Notes: a model not told the origin generated them from the letters alone. 64,000 nucleotides of DNA from Uruburuella suis (GCF_004341385.1 NZ_SLXE01000001.1:154850-218849), one strand, 5' to 3'; positions 35,521-44,806 are shown, numbered from the stretch's first letter. Made by a program: numbers and translations.

Positions 35521-35579
35521 CTTGCAAGCACGCTTTTACCCTCAAAAGCTTATTCGCGGATAAATTGTGAGCAGACCTT
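35521..35579. repeat. Partial copy of the TAGGGTCTGTTCACA-family MITE
   Basis: The sequence from CTTGCAAGCACGC to GAGCAGACCTT aligns with the reverse complement of one end of the copy at 13716 with a few changes. Only one terminus is present. Confidence 0.6.
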
Positions 35580-35610
35580 CACAGGCCGTCCGAAACCTGC
35601 CGATTGATTC

Positions 35611-37125
35611 ATGAACAAACACACCACCCTTTTGCTGCCTTTATGTTTACTTTCCGCCTGCCAGAGCCTGCCCGCGCTGGATGGGCGCAGCGTGAGCCAT
35701 TATGTGGATGCCGCTGCCGCGCCGCGGCTGGAATCTGCTTTGCGCCCGGCAGAGGCCGAGCGGCAGAATTCCGGCATTTATCTGCTCGATGATGCGCACG
35801 ATGCTTTTGTGGCACGCGCCACGCTGATTGAATCGGCCGATCACGCGCTCGATATCCAATACTATATCTGGCACAACGATGTGTCGGGCAATCTGCTTTT
35901 CAATATGCTTTATCGCGCCGCCGATCGCGGCGTGCGCGTGCGCCTTTTGCTTGATGACAACAACACCAACGGCATGGACAATATCCTCGCCGCGCTCAAT
36001 CATCACGCCAATATCGAAATCCGCCTGTTCAACCCTTTTATGAACAGAAAATGGCGTGCGCTGGGCTATCTCACTGATTTTCCCCGCCTCAACCGGCGCA
36101 TGCACAATAAATCGCTCACCGCCGACAACCGTGCCACCATCGTGGGCGGGCGCAATATCGGCGACGAATATTTCAATGTGGCGGGCGACACGGTGTTTGC
36201 CGACATGGATGTGCTGGCCACCGGCAAGATTGTGGGCGAAGTGTCGCAAGATTTCGACCGCTATTGGGCCAGCGAATCGGCTTATCCGCTGGAGCGTGTG
36301 ATTCCCAAGGCCGAGGTGGCCAAAGGCATGGCCGAGCTTAATGCCGGCGGCCGCGAAAACGGCGCGGTGTTGCAGCGCTATCATCAAGATTTGGCGCAAT
36401 CTCACCTGCTCGAAGCGATTAAAAACAACAACGTGCCCTGGCAGCCCGCCCACACCCGCCTGATCAGCGACGACCCGGCCAAAGGGCTCGACCGCGATCG
36501 CCACAAGCCGGCCATCGGCGCAAAATTGTCTCAAGCGCTGATGCCGGAGCAGGAAATTTATTTGGTGTCGCCCTATTTCGTGCCCACCCAAAGCGGCACC
36601 GAAGCCTTGGCCGATATGGCGCAGCAAGGGATAAAAGTAACCGTGCTCACCAATTCACTGCAAGCCACCGATGTGGCTGCCGTGCATTCGGGCTACAGCA
36701 AATACCGCAAGCCGCTTTTGCAGGCGGGCATCACGCTTTATGAGCTCAAGCCCGGCAGCGCTGTGCCGAAAGGGCGCGACCGCGGCCTCACCGGCAGCTC
36801 GTCCACCAGCCTGCACGCCAAAACTTTTGTGGTCGACCGCGCGCGCGTGTTTGTGGGCTCGTTTAATCTCGACCCGCGCTCCGCCCGCCTCAACACCGAA
36901 ATGGGCGTGTTGATCGACAGCCCCGAAATTGCCGGCGAAATTCAGCGCAGCCTGGTTGAAGCCACGCCCCAGCACGCCTATCAAGTTACCCTCAATCAAC
37001 AGCAAAAGCTGCAATGGCAAGATCCGCAAAGTGGTGAGACCCATCAAAAAGAGCCGGAAGCCGGCTTTTGGAAGCGGCTCACGGTGAAATTATTGTCGGT
37101 GTTGCCGATTGAAGGGCTTTTATAA
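35611..37125 (+). CDS. Phospholipase D-family lipoprotein, cardiolipin synthase ClsC-like
   Basis: The product has 504 residues: lipobox LSAC (Cys17) and two PLD motifs, RMHNKSLTADNRATIVGG and SLHAKTFVVDRARVFVGS, each with the HxK(x4)D pattern. E. coli ClsC (YmdC) uses phosphatidylethanolamine and phosphatidylglycerol to make cardiolipin; a similar role is likely, but a lipoprotein anchor would place the catalytic part in the periplasm, which leaves a phospholipase role open. It stands alone between a MITE fragment and another MITE. Confidence 0.85.
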   Translation: MNKHTTLLLPLCLLSACQSLPALDGRSVSHYVDAAAAPRLESALRPAEAERQNSGIYLLDDAHDAFVARATLIESADHALDIQYYIWHNDVSGNLLFNMLYRAADRGVRVRLLLDDNNTNGMDNILAALNHHANIEIRLFNPFMNRKWRALGYLTDFPRLNRRMHNKSLTADNRATIVGGRNIGDEYFNVAGDTVFADMDVLATGKIVGEVSQDFDRYWASESAYPLERVIPKAEVAKGMAELNAGGRENGAVLQRYHQDLAQSHLLEAIKNNNVPWQPAHTRLISDDPAKGLDRDRHKPAIGAKLSQALMPEQEIYLVSPYFVPTQSGTEALADMAQQGIKVTVLTNSLQATDVAAVHSGYSKYRKPLLQAGITLYELKPGSAVPKGRDRGLTGSSSTSLHAKTFVVDRARVFVGSFNLDPRSARLNTEMGVLIDSPEIAGEIQRSLVEATPQHAYQVTLNQQQKLQWQDPQSGETHQKEPEAGFWKRLTVKLLSVLPIEGLL

Positions 37126-37183
37126 AGCCGGCCGCCTTTTCAGACGGCCTTGATTCTTTTATATTCACTTTTATTATCAGGCC

Positions 37184-37412
37184 GAGGCCTTTGCAAAACA
37201 CCCTTTCCGTCGCTCCTGCGCAGGCAGGAGCCCAGTCTGAAGCGCAGCTTCAGTTATCGGGCAGGTAGTCGCCATCAAAATATGAGAAATCAAATATTTG
37301 ATTTTATAGGGTGTTTATCATTTTCAGAAAAGTGTGAGACAAGCAAAGCGCTGCTTTGCGCTGGGCACCCGCCTACGCGGGTGCGACAGATATCTGGTTT
37401 TGCAAAGGTCTC
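37184..37412. repeat. MITE with GAGRCCTTTGCAAAAC termini
   Basis: A 229-bp non-coding element has ends GAGGCCTTTGCAAAAC and GTTTTGCAAAGGTCTC (one mismatch) flanked by a direct repeat AGGCC at 37179-37183 and 37413-37417. From memory, such ends resemble IS5-group elements of Neisseria (IS1106 type); I cannot check. It occupies most of the gap before the NlpC gene. Confidence 0.7.
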
Positions 37413-37440
37413 AGGCCGTCTGAAACAGAAAGATTTGCCA

Positions 37441-37962
37441 ATGAAACCATTATTCTCCTTTTTTATTGTCGCCGCCGCGCTTGGCCTTGCGGCCGGTTGC
37501 AGCAGCAAAAGCGCACCCAAAACCAAGCCTTCGGTGCAGGCCAAAAAAACCGGCCAAGTGCGCATCAGCCATATCAAGCAAGAGCAAGGTGCGCAAGAAT
37601 TGATGCTGCACAGCATGAGCCTGGTCGGCACACCTTATAAATACGGCGGCAGCAGCAGCGCCACCGGCTTTGATTGCAGCGGCATGATTCAATATGTGTA
37701 TCAAAACGCGCTGGGCGTGAGCCTGCCGCGCACCGCCCGCGATATGGCCGCCGCCTCGCGCAGCATTGCGCCCGCCCGCTTGCAAACCGGCGATTTGGTG
37801 TTTTTCAACACCAGCGGCAGCAGCAAATATTCGCATGTGGGTCTTTATATCGGCAACGGCGAATTTATCCACGCGCCCTCGAGCCGCGGCACCATACGCA
37901 CCGAAAAGCTCAGCAACCCCTATTTTTCCCAGCGCTTCACCGGTGCGCACACCTTTTTCTGA
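37441..37962 (+). CDS. NlpC/P60 family lipoprotein peptidoglycan endopeptidase
   Basis: The product has 173 residues with lipobox LAAGC (Cys20). The NlpC/P60 domain shows catalytic Cys79 in GFDCSGMIQYVY, the histidine in YSHVGLYIGNG and a third polar residue in FIHAPSS. Such enzymes cleave peptidoglycan cross-links (MepS) or stem peptides. The open frame continues upstream to 37150 through the MITE; ATG 37441 follows the DUS and begins the signal peptide, so the longer form is not real. It may owe its promoter to the MITE edge. Confidence 0.9.
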   Translation: MKPLFSFFIVAAALGLAAGCSSKSAPKTKPSVQAKKTGQVRISHIKQEQGAQELMLHSMSLVGTPYKYGGSSSATGFDCSGMIQYVYQNALGVSLPRTARDMAAASRSIAPARLQTGDLVFFNTSGSSKYSHVGLYIGNGEFIHAPSSRGTIRTEKLSNPYFSQRFTGAHTFF

Positions 37963-38127
37963 GCCAAGCCGTTTGCGCAGGCTGAATAACTGATGCGCAT
38001 CAAGATATGTAGTTTAATTTCAGCCAATGCGCACGCGCAGCGGTAATTTTTGCTAAAATATTAGCCATTCTTTTTCATGCCTTTTCCGAATAGCGTTTAA
38101 GGCCGTCTGAAAACTTTAGGAGCCCGT

Positions 38128-39324
38128 ATGTCAAACAAACTTATTTTGGTCTTAAACTGTGGCAGCTCATCCATGAAGGGTGCCGTGCTGGATAACGACA
38201 CCGGCGAAGTGTTGCTCAGCTGCCTGGGCGACAAGCTGATTCTGCCCGATGCCTTTATCACATTTAAAATCAACGGTGAAAAACACACCGTCGATCTGAA
38301 AGACAAGCCCAACCACACCGGCGCAGTAGAAGCGCTTTTGCACGAGCTCGAAGCCCACGGCCTGCGCGATCGCATCGCCGCCATCGGCCACCGCGTGGTG
38401 AGCGGCGGCGAGCTTTACAGCGAATCGGTGCTGATTGATAACGACGTGATTGCCGGCATCGAAAAATGCATCACCTTAGCGCCCTTGCACAATCCCGCCC
38501 ACCTTTTGGGCATCCGCGCGGCCATGAAAGTGTTTGGCAGCCTGCCCAACGTGGCCGTGTTCGACACCGCATTCCACCAAACCATGCCCGAGCATGCCTA
38601 CACCTATGCCATTCCGCGCGAGCTCTACCGCAAATACGGCCTGCGCCGCTACGGTGCACATGGCACGAGCTACCGTTTTGTGGCCGATGAAACCGCCCGC
38701 TTCCTCGGCAAAGACAAAAAAGATCTGCGCATGGTGATTGCCCACTTGGGCAACGGCGCCTCCATTGCCGCCGTGGCCAATGGCCAGTGCCAAGACACCA
38801 GCATGGGCCTCACCCCGCTGGAAGGCTTGGTGATGGGCACCCGCAGCGGCGACATCGACCCGAGCGTGTTTTCATTTTTGGCGCAAAACGCCAATATGAA
38901 CATCACCCAAATCACCGATTTGCTCAACAAAAAATCCGGCCTGTTGGGCATTTCCGAATTGTCCAACGATTGCCGCACCATTGAAGAAGAAGCCGCCAAA
39001 GGCCACGAAGGTGCCAAGCTCGCGCTGGAAATTTTTGCCTACCGCCTGGCCAAATATGTGGCCAGCATGAGCGTGGCCTCCGGCGGCATCGATGCCTTGG
39101 TGTTTACCGGCGGCATCGGTGAAAATTCCAATTTAATCCGCAGCAAAGTGATGGGCTATTTGGGCTTTTTGGGCTTGAAAGAAGATGCCAAAGCCAATGA
39201 AGCCGCCCGCTTCGGCAATGCCGGCATCATCAGCGCAGAGGGCAGCCCCGTTTGCGCCGTGGTGATTCCCACCAACGAAGAATTGATGATTGCGCACGAC
39301 ACCGCCCGCCTTTCCGGCCTGTAA
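38128..39324 (+). CDS. ackA: Acetate kinase
   Basis: The product has 398 residues and interconverts acetate plus ATP with acetyl phosphate. Seen: the N-terminal LNCGSSSMKGAV, HRVVSGGELY, FDTAFHQTMPEHAY, the ATP site HLGNGASIAAV and the C-terminal GGIGENS. A TAGGAG ribosome site lies before the ATG, and an extended -10 candidate TGCTAAAAT at 38051-38059. No pta gene is adjacent. It is followed by a long DUS terminator. Confidence 0.97.
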   Translation: MSNKLILVLNCGSSSMKGAVLDNDTGEVLLSCLGDKLILPDAFITFKINGEKHTVDLKDKPNHTGAVEALLHELEAHGLRDRIAAIGHRVVSGGELYSESVLIDNDVIAGIEKCITLAPLHNPAHLLGIRAAMKVFGSLPNVAVFDTAFHQTMPEHAYTYAIPRELYRKYGLRRYGAHGTSYRFVADETARFLGKDKKDLRMVIAHLGNGASIAAVANGQCQDTSMGLTPLEGLVMGTRSGDIDPSVFSFLAQNANMNITQITDLLNKKSGLLGISELSNDCRTIEEEAAKGHEGAKLALEIFAYRLAKYVASMSVASGGIDALVFTGGIGENSNLIRSKVMGYLGFLGLKEDAKANEAARFGNAGIISAEGSPVCAVVIPTNEELMIAHDTARLSGL

Positions 39325-39386
39325 ACGCATCTTCAGCTAAAATCATAGGGTGCGCAGCACACCGCGTGCCGTAATGATCTGCATAT

Positions 39387-39429
39387 AACCGAGAGGCCGT
39401 CTGAAAAAGTTTCAGACGGCCTCTCGGTT
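39387..39429. terminator. DUS-pair terminator with 20-bp arms after ackA
   Basis: AACCGAGAGGCCGTCTGAAA and complement flank an AAG loop, followed by TTTTC. Confidence 0.9.
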
Positions 39430-39443
39430 TTTCATGCGGCATC

Positions 39444-39592
39444 TATAGTGGAATGAATGAAAAACTTATACAAAAATAAGAAATTTAGCATCATGTGTAG
39501 GGTGTGTGGCGCAGCCACGCACGCGGTTTAAACGGCTTCTGCATATGGCTTGCTACATGCGTCTGTATAAGTTTTTCTTTCATTCCACTATA
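39444..39592. repeat. Correia-like element, TATAGTGGAATGAA termini
   Basis: A 149-bp element. TATAGTGGAATGAATGAAAA continues to ACTTATAC and matches the complement of the right end at 27 of 28 bases. The interior has a GTGTGGCGCAGCCACGCAC hairpin. It sits between convergent ackA and the DUF1444-like gene, five bases from the latter's stop. Confidence 0.8.
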
Positions 39593-39597
39593 GCAAC

Positions 39598-40431
39598 TCA
39601 AACGCCCCACTCTGCCAAACCATCGTTTTCCAACACATACAGTTTGCGGCTGATGTTAAAAGCAGCGGCGGCATAACGCTTGGCGGCCAACGCTTGCAAT
39701 TGCGCCATCACCTCTACATCGGCGCTGTCGCCGACAAACAATTCATTGCGCGAGGGCAAGGCAAACACAGGGTGGCCGCGAAACTGCATCTGCTCGGCCA
39801 AGGCATCGGCCAAGGTAATCAGCGCCGCATCAAACACGCCGTCCAGCCGCACGCGATAGCGGCCGTTGCCGCCTTTGATGTCGATTTTCTGCTCGGCGCG
39901 CCGCAAAAGGTTGTCCAGCGCCAATTCATACAAAGCCGACATATCGGCAAGATTCAATGCGTGCAAATCCGCTTCGCCCAAGGTGCGGATTTTATCGCCG
40001 TTGTCTTGCACAAAAGTGAGCAACAAATCACCTTCCAAGCGCACGGCGAGCACATGTTTGCGCCAATTCTCTGCCTCACCCGCTTCGCTCAGGGTTTGGT
40101 ATAAATCCTGCAACCAGGCCACATTGCGCACCATGGGCATCACTTGCTCCGCTTGCAGGGGCAAGGGCGGCGGCGCGGCCGCGTTCAGCCGCACAAATTC
40201 CGCCACCAAAGCATCGAGCTGCTCGGGCGCTTGGGCATAAAGCCGGTAAAAATGGCCCACCGCCACCCGGCCGGAAGCCAGCGGCAGATAAGTGTCGTTT
40301 GCCGTGGCGCCCAGCTCGGGCACGCCGCAATCCATTCCCGCATCCTGCACGGCCTGATGCAGCATGGCGGCAATTTCGGCATGGCTTTTCAGCTCGGTGG
40401 GGTTGCCCAGCCATTTTTTGAAAAACGACAT
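39598..40431 (-). CDS. DUF1444-like protein
   Basis: The product has 277 residues, soluble, without signal peptide. The pattern MRNVAWLQDLY..., LLLTFVQDNGDKIRTLGEAD and FVGDSADVEVMAQLQALA resembles the DUF1444 (YtpQ) family, whose role is unknown. It lies downstream of gshA on the same strand, separated by a DUS inverted pair, so it probably has its own promoter. Codon use is like its neighbours. Confidence is high for a real gene and moderate for the family. Confidence 0.75.
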   Translation of the reverse strand: MSFFKKWLGNPTELKSHAEIAAMLHQAVQDAGMDCGVPELGATANDTYLPLASGRVAVGHFYRLYAQAPEQLDALVAEFVRLNAAAPPPLPLQAEQVMPMVRNVAWLQDLYQTLSEAGEAENWRKHVLAVRLEGDLLLTFVQDNGDKIRTLGEADLHALNLADMSALYELALDNLLRRAEQKIDIKGGNGRYRVRLDGVFDAALITLADALAEQMQFRGHPVFALPSRNELFVGDSADVEVMAQLQALAAKRYAAAAFNISRKLYVLENDGLAEWGV

Positions 40432-40498
40432 ATTCCTTCCTTTAACTTCAATAAAATATTTTCAATCAAGGGCTCTTTACGCGCCCCTTAAAATAAAA

Positions 40499-40531
40499 CA
40501 GGCCGTCTGAACACAGTTTTCAGACGGCCTG
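40499..40531. terminator. DUS-pair terminator after gshA
   Basis: CAGGCCGTCTGAA and complement with a seven-base loop, five bases past the gshA stop on the minus strand. Confidence 0.8.
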
Positions 40532-40535
40532 CCCC

Positions 40536-41882
40536 TTATGCCTGCGGCTCAGTTTGCGCCAACTCCAACGAAGCGGCCAACAACGAGAGACGCGCCATCA
40601 CGCCATACACATACAAACGATTGCCCTCGCAATCGCAATGCCCGCTGGTTTGCGGCACGCCCAAGCTGTCCCATTGCTGGAAAATGCGCTTGCTGCGCTC
40701 CTCGCCGCCTTCTTCATCGCCGGCCACGGGAATAATTTGCTGCAAAGGCACAAAAAGCATGCCCGAAGCATTCAGGTTTTCATCTACCCCGCGCCCTTCG
40801 TGCACGCGGAAAAAACCGCCCACCACAAAACGATCCACCATATACACCACCGGCTCCGACACCGCGCCATTGAGCGTTTCGTAAGTGTAGATGCCCTCTT
40901 GCACAATCACTTCGCTCACTTCCAGGCCCTCTTTCACCTTGGCCATTTTGTTGCGGTTTTTGCGGTTGAGGCTGCGCACTTCATCGGCAGATTTCACACT
41001 CATCACGCCCATGCCGTAAGTGCCGGCATCGGCTTTCACGATCACAAACGGTTTGTCGGTGATGCCTTTTTCATCATATTTGGCCTGAATTTTCGCTAAC
41101 ATGCGCGTCACCGCATCGGCCAGCGCATCTTCACCCTCGCGCTCCTGAAAATCCAGGCCGCTGATTTGCTCGAAATAAGGATTAATCTGCCATTCATCGA
41201 TATTAATCAGCTTGGCAAATTCGGCCGCCACTTGATTGTAAGCGGCGAAATGGGCAGTTTTGCGGCGCGTGGTCCAGCCTGCGTGCAAGGGCGGCACCAC
41301 GGTTTGCTGCAAGTCTTTCAAAATATCGGGCACGCCGCCCGATAAATCATTATTGAGCAGCACCACGCAGGGCGAAAAGCCGTCGGCCAGATGCACGCGC
41401 CCGCGTGTGCGCAGCAAAGGCTCCAGCAACAAAGTGTCGCCGCCGGCGGTGGTGAATTCGGTGGGCTCGGTGATTTCCGGGTTGAGGCTGCCCAAGCGCA
41501 CTTCAAAGCCGGCGCTGCGCAAAATATGGCTTAATGCAAACACGTTTTGCAGATAAAACGTATTGCGGGTGTGGTTTTCGGGCACAATCAGCACCGATTT
41601 GGCGGTTTCGCAAGCGCGATCCAGTGCATCTTGCGCCGCCAGCGCCGCGAGCGGAATAAATTGCGGATTAAGGTTATTAAAGCCGCCGGGGAAAAGATTC
41701 ATGTCGATCGAAGCCATTTTATAGCCCGCATTGCGGATATCCACCGAGCCGTAAAACGGCGGCTTGTGCTCGCTCCACTGCGTGCGGAACCAGGCTTCGA
41801 TTTTGGTTTGGTTGGCAAGGATTTGGGTTTCAAACGCTTGCAGTTGCTGCATATGTTCGGGCGACAATACGGGTAATGACAT
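40536..41882 (-). CDS. gshA: Glutamate-cysteine ligase (proteobacterial GshA type)
   Basis: The product has 448 residues and belongs to the GshA family of beta-proteobacteria (PF08886 type), distinct from the enterobacterial enzyme. Seen: the start MSLPVLSPEHMQQLQ, YKMASIDMNLFPGGFNNL, VIVKADAGTYGMGVMSVK (ATP-grasp-like) and the late FRVHEGRGVDENLNASGM. It makes gamma-glutamylcysteine for glutathione. gshB is not in the window. The KefB-type antiporter encoded 3 kb away belongs to a family that may be glutathione-gated. Confidence 0.93.
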   Translation of the reverse strand: MSLPVLSPEHMQQLQAFETQILANQTKIEAWFRTQWSEHKPPFYGSVDIRNAGYKMASIDMNLFPGGFNNLNPQFIPLAALAAQDALDRACETAKSVLIVPENHTRNTFYLQNVFALSHILRSAGFEVRLGSLNPEITEPTEFTTAGGDTLLLEPLLRTRGRVHLADGFSPCVVLLNNDLSGGVPDILKDLQQTVVPPLHAGWTTRRKTAHFAAYNQVAAEFAKLINIDEWQINPYFEQISGLDFQEREGEDALADAVTRMLAKIQAKYDEKGITDKPFVIVKADAGTYGMGVMSVKSADEVRSLNRKNRNKMAKVKEGLEVSEVIVQEGIYTYETLNGAVSEPVVYMVDRFVVGGFFRVHEGRGVDENLNASGMLFVPLQQIIPVAGDEEGGEERSKRIFQQWDSLGVPQTSGHCDCEGNRLYVYGVMARLSLLAASLELAQTEPQA

Positions 41883-42005
41883 GATGTTTCCTTCACTGGG
41901 CGGCCGCTTCAGACGGCCTGTAAACGATAAGCGTAATTATAGCAACTTCACCCCAAGCGCAAAGATTATATTTTTATATCAAGCACAGGCAAACGCTATA
42001 TGCGC

Positions 42006-42110
42006 TTCAGACGGCCTTGCAGGGAAAAGGCTCTGCGCGCAGATGAATGGTGAACAGCCCTTAAAGGCTGTTCAGACGGCCTTGCGGGAAAAAGGTGCTG
42101 TGCGCAAATG
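42006..42110. repeat. Imperfect 40-bp direct repeat carrying DUS
   Basis: TTCAGACGGCCTTGCAGGGA... at 42006-42045 and TTCAGACGGCCTTGCGGGAA... at 42071-42110 match at about 33 of 40 positions, 65 bases apart. Between them GATGAATGGTGAACAGCCCT looks like a worn end of the TAGGGTCTGTTCACA family. No gene lies in 41883-42213. Confidence 0.6.
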
Positions 42111-42168
42111 CACACAAACAGGCTGCCGCAAAAAGTTTTTTATGGTAAAGTTTGGTTTTAATAACGTG

Positions 42169-42184
42169 GGCGGATTTTTCCGCC
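42169..42184 (+). terminator. Short GGCGG/CCGCC hairpin in the hisZ leader
   Basis: GGCGG-ATTTTT-CCGCC is followed by TTTAGTTA, 30 bases before the hisZ start. It could be an attenuator or the end of an upstream transcript; weak on its own. Confidence 0.35.
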
Positions 42185-42213
42185 TTTAGTTACGTTCACA
42201 GAGAAAGAATCTC

Positions 42214-43368
42214 ATGCAGTCTTGGCAGCTTCCCGAACACATTGCCGATATTCTGCCCTCCACCGCGCGCCAGCTCGAAAGCGCGAAAGAGCGGCTTTTG
42301 GCTTTGTTCCGCGTGCACGGCTACGAATTGGTGCATCCGCCGCTGATGGAATACAGCAATTCCCTGCTCACCCACATCGACGCGGGCTTATCGCTCAAAA
42401 CCATCCGCTTGGTCGATCAGCTCAGCGGCCGCCAGCTCGGCATCCGCGCCGACATCACGCCGCAAGTGGCGCGTATTGATGCGCACCTGCTCTCTGCCAA
42501 CAACGGCATCAACCGTTTGTGCTATGCCGGCTCCGTGTTGCATGCGCGCCCCGACGGCTTTTTAAGCACGCGCGAGCCCTTGCAGGTGGGCGCCGAGCTT
42601 TACGGCTATGCCGGCGTGGCGGCGGATATCGAATTAATCGACTTGATGCTCAAAAGCCTCAAGCTGGGCGACATCGGCGAAGTGATGCTCTCGCTGGGCC
42701 ACATCGGCGTGTTCCGCGCCTTGGCCGCCGCAGCCGAATTGAGCGGCAAGCAATCGGCGCAATTGCTCGCACTGATGCAGGATAAAGACGCCGAAGCCGT
42801 GCGCAGCCAAGTGGCCGTCTGGCATTTAGACGGCATGTGGGCCAAAGCTTTCGCGCTCTTGCCCACGCTTTACGGCGGTCGCGAAGTGTTGCAGGAAGCG
42901 CGTGCGCAGCTGCCGGATTTATTTGCCGTGGGCGCAGCGCTGGATGATTTGCAGGCCGTGTGCGATGCATTCGGTGCGCAGCAAATCCACATCGATTTAT
43001 CGGAAGTGCGGGTAGACAATTACCACACCGGCCTTTTATATGCCGCCTATGGCAGCGATTGTCACGATGCAGTAGCGCGCGGCGGCCGTTACGACGGCTT
43101 GGGCGAATATTTCGGCCGCGCCCGTCCGGCCACCGGCTTCAGCTTCGATCTGCGCACTTTCACCGGCCGCCTGCCGCAAAGCACCCGCCCTCCGGCCATT
43201 GCGGTGGCGCAGCAAGATGCCGTGCAGGCACGCGAATTCATCGAGCAGCTGCGTGCCGAAGGCCAATGCGTGGTGGTGGACTACGGCATCGAATCCAACG
43301 CCAGTCGCGATTGCAGCCACCGTCTGGTGGCGCAAGAAGGCAAATGGGCAGTGGTTAAAAACGCATAA
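42214..43368 (+). CDS. hisZ: ATP phosphoribosyltransferase regulatory subunit HisZ
   Basis: This class II synthetase paralogue has 384 residues and lacks aminoacylation activity; it completes and regulates short-form HisG in histidine synthesis. Seen: HPPLMEYSNSLLT, RADITPQVARIDAHLL and the degenerate GGRYDGLGEYFGR, without a C-terminal anticodon domain. Its presence predicts a short HisG elsewhere. GAGAAAGAA precedes the ATG. It lies 54 bases before purA, an order I also know from other Neisseria. Confidence 0.95.
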   Translation: MQSWQLPEHIADILPSTARQLESAKERLLALFRVHGYELVHPPLMEYSNSLLTHIDAGLSLKTIRLVDQLSGRQLGIRADITPQVARIDAHLLSANNGINRLCYAGSVLHARPDGFLSTREPLQVGAELYGYAGVAADIELIDLMLKSLKLGDIGEVMLSLGHIGVFRALAAAAELSGKQSAQLLALMQDKDAEAVRSQVAVWHLDGMWAKAFALLPTLYGGREVLQEARAQLPDLFAVGAALDDLQAVCDAFGAQQIHIDLSEVRVDNYHTGLLYAAYGSDCHDAVARGGRYDGLGEYFGRARPATGFSFDLRTFTGRLPQSTRPPAIAVAQQDAVQAREFIEQLRAEGQCVVVDYGIESNASRDCSHRLVAQEGKWAVVKNA

Positions 43369-43422
43369 TTTCCAAAAACATATCATTTATTTTGTGAGTT
43401 TAAATTTCAAAGGTATCCAAAC

Positions 43423-44721
43423 ATGGCTAAAAACGTAGTGGTAATCGGCGCTCAATGGGGCGATGAAGGCAAAGGTAAAATTGTAGACTGGCTGGCAGAA
43501 GAAGCCGCCGGCGTGGTGCGCTTTCAGGGCGGCCACAATGCCGGCCACACGCTGGTGGTGGGCGGCAAAAAAACCATTTTGCGCCTGATTCCGAGCGGCA
43601 TTCTGCATGAAACACTCGACTGCTTTATCGGCTCCGGCGTGGTGGTGAGCCCCGAAGCCTTGTTGGGCGAGATTGATGAATTGAATGCCGCCGGCGTGAA
43701 AAACGTAGAAGGCCGTCTGAAAATCGCGCCCACCTGCACCGTGATTCTGCCCTACCATGTGGCGCTCGACCAAGCGCGTGAAGCTTCGCGCGGCGCCGGA
43801 AAAATCGGCACCACCGGCCGCGGCATCGGCCCGGCTTATGAAGACAAAGTGGCCCGCCGCGCCATCCGCATGGTGGATTTGCTGGACACCGACAAGCTCA
43901 AAGCCAAGGTAGAAGCCAATCTGGCTTATTACAATGTGCAGCTGCAACACCTGCATCAAGCCGAGCCCGTGAAGCTGGAAGATGTGATGGCGGTGATTGA
44001 AAAAGTGGCGCCGCGCATTTTGCCCATGCTCGCCGATGTGTCGCGCACCTTACACGACATCAACGAAAAAGGCGGCAAGCTTTTGTTTGAAGGCGCGCAA
44101 GGCACGCTTTTAGACATCGACTACGGCACTTATCCGTTTGTTACCTCGTCCAACTGCTTAGCCGGTGCGGCTTCGGCCGGTGCGGGGGTGGCACCGCAAA
44201 TGCTGCAATATGTGTTGGGCATTGTAAAAGCCTACACCACCCGCGTGGGTTCGGGCCCTTTCCCCACCGAATTGTTTGACGAAGTGGGTGCCGGTTTGGC
44301 CGAGCGCGGCCACGAATTCGGCTCAGTTACCGGCCGTGCGCGCCGCTGCGGCTGGTTTGACGCTGCCGCATTGAAACGCTCGATTCAGGTAAACGGCATC
44401 AGCGGCATGTGCATCACCAAGCTCGATGTGATGGACGGTATTGAAAACATCAATATCTGTGTGGGTTATATGCTGCCCGACGGCAGCCAAACCGATATTC
44501 TGCCCTTCGGTGCCGATGCGGTGGCCGACTGCGTGCCGATTTATGAAACCCTACCCGGCTGGAGCGAATCCACCGTGGGCGTGAAAGATTACGACAAGCT
44601 ACCGGCAAATGCCAAAGCTTATCTGAAGCGCATCGAAGAAGTGTGCGGTGCGCCGGTGGCGATTGTGTCGACCGGCCCCGATCGTGAAGAAACCATTGTG
44701 TTGCAGCACCCGTTTGCCTGA
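43423..44721 (+). CDS. purA: Adenylosuccinate synthetase
   Basis: The product has 432 residues and makes adenylosuccinate from IMP, aspartate and GTP. Seen: the N-terminal GAQWGDEGKGKIVDWL, the IMP-site GHNAGHTLVV, TGRGIGPAYEDK and the late TTRVGSGPFPTEL. An AG-DUS (AGGCCGTCTGAA, about 43710) is embedded in the coding sequence, read as GRLK. It may share a transcript with hisZ and is followed by a DUS terminator. Confidence 0.97.
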   Translation: MAKNVVVIGAQWGDEGKGKIVDWLAEEAAGVVRFQGGHNAGHTLVVGGKKTILRLIPSGILHETLDCFIGSGVVVSPEALLGEIDELNAAGVKNVEGRLKIAPTCTVILPYHVALDQAREASRGAGKIGTTGRGIGPAYEDKVARRAIRMVDLLDTDKLKAKVEANLAYYNVQLQHLHQAEPVKLEDVMAVIEKVAPRILPMLADVSRTLHDINEKGGKLLFEGAQGTLLDIDYGTYPFVTSSNCLAGAASAGAGVAPQMLQYVLGIVKAYTTRVGSGPFPTELFDEVGAGLAERGHEFGSVTGRARRCGWFDAAALKRSIQVNGISGMCITKLDVMDGIENINICVGYMLPDGSQTDILPFGADAVADCVPIYETLPGWSESTVGVKDYDKLPANAKAYLKRIEEVCGAPVAIVSTGPDREETIVLQHPFA

Positions 44722-44806
44722 AAAAGCAGTTGAAATCAAAACGATTATTCTGTTTGCCTGCCCGCATGCACATACAGGATAATTGTTTTGCATTATCTGC
44801 ACACAA

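Noticed and set aside
35647..36627. 326-codon open frame antisense to the phospholipase D-family gene
   Set aside because: No signal or motif; the plus-strand gene has both catalytic motifs.
37150..37440. Long N-terminal extension of the NlpC/P60 gene
   Set aside because: It lies in a MITE and in DUS; the signal peptide begins at 37441.
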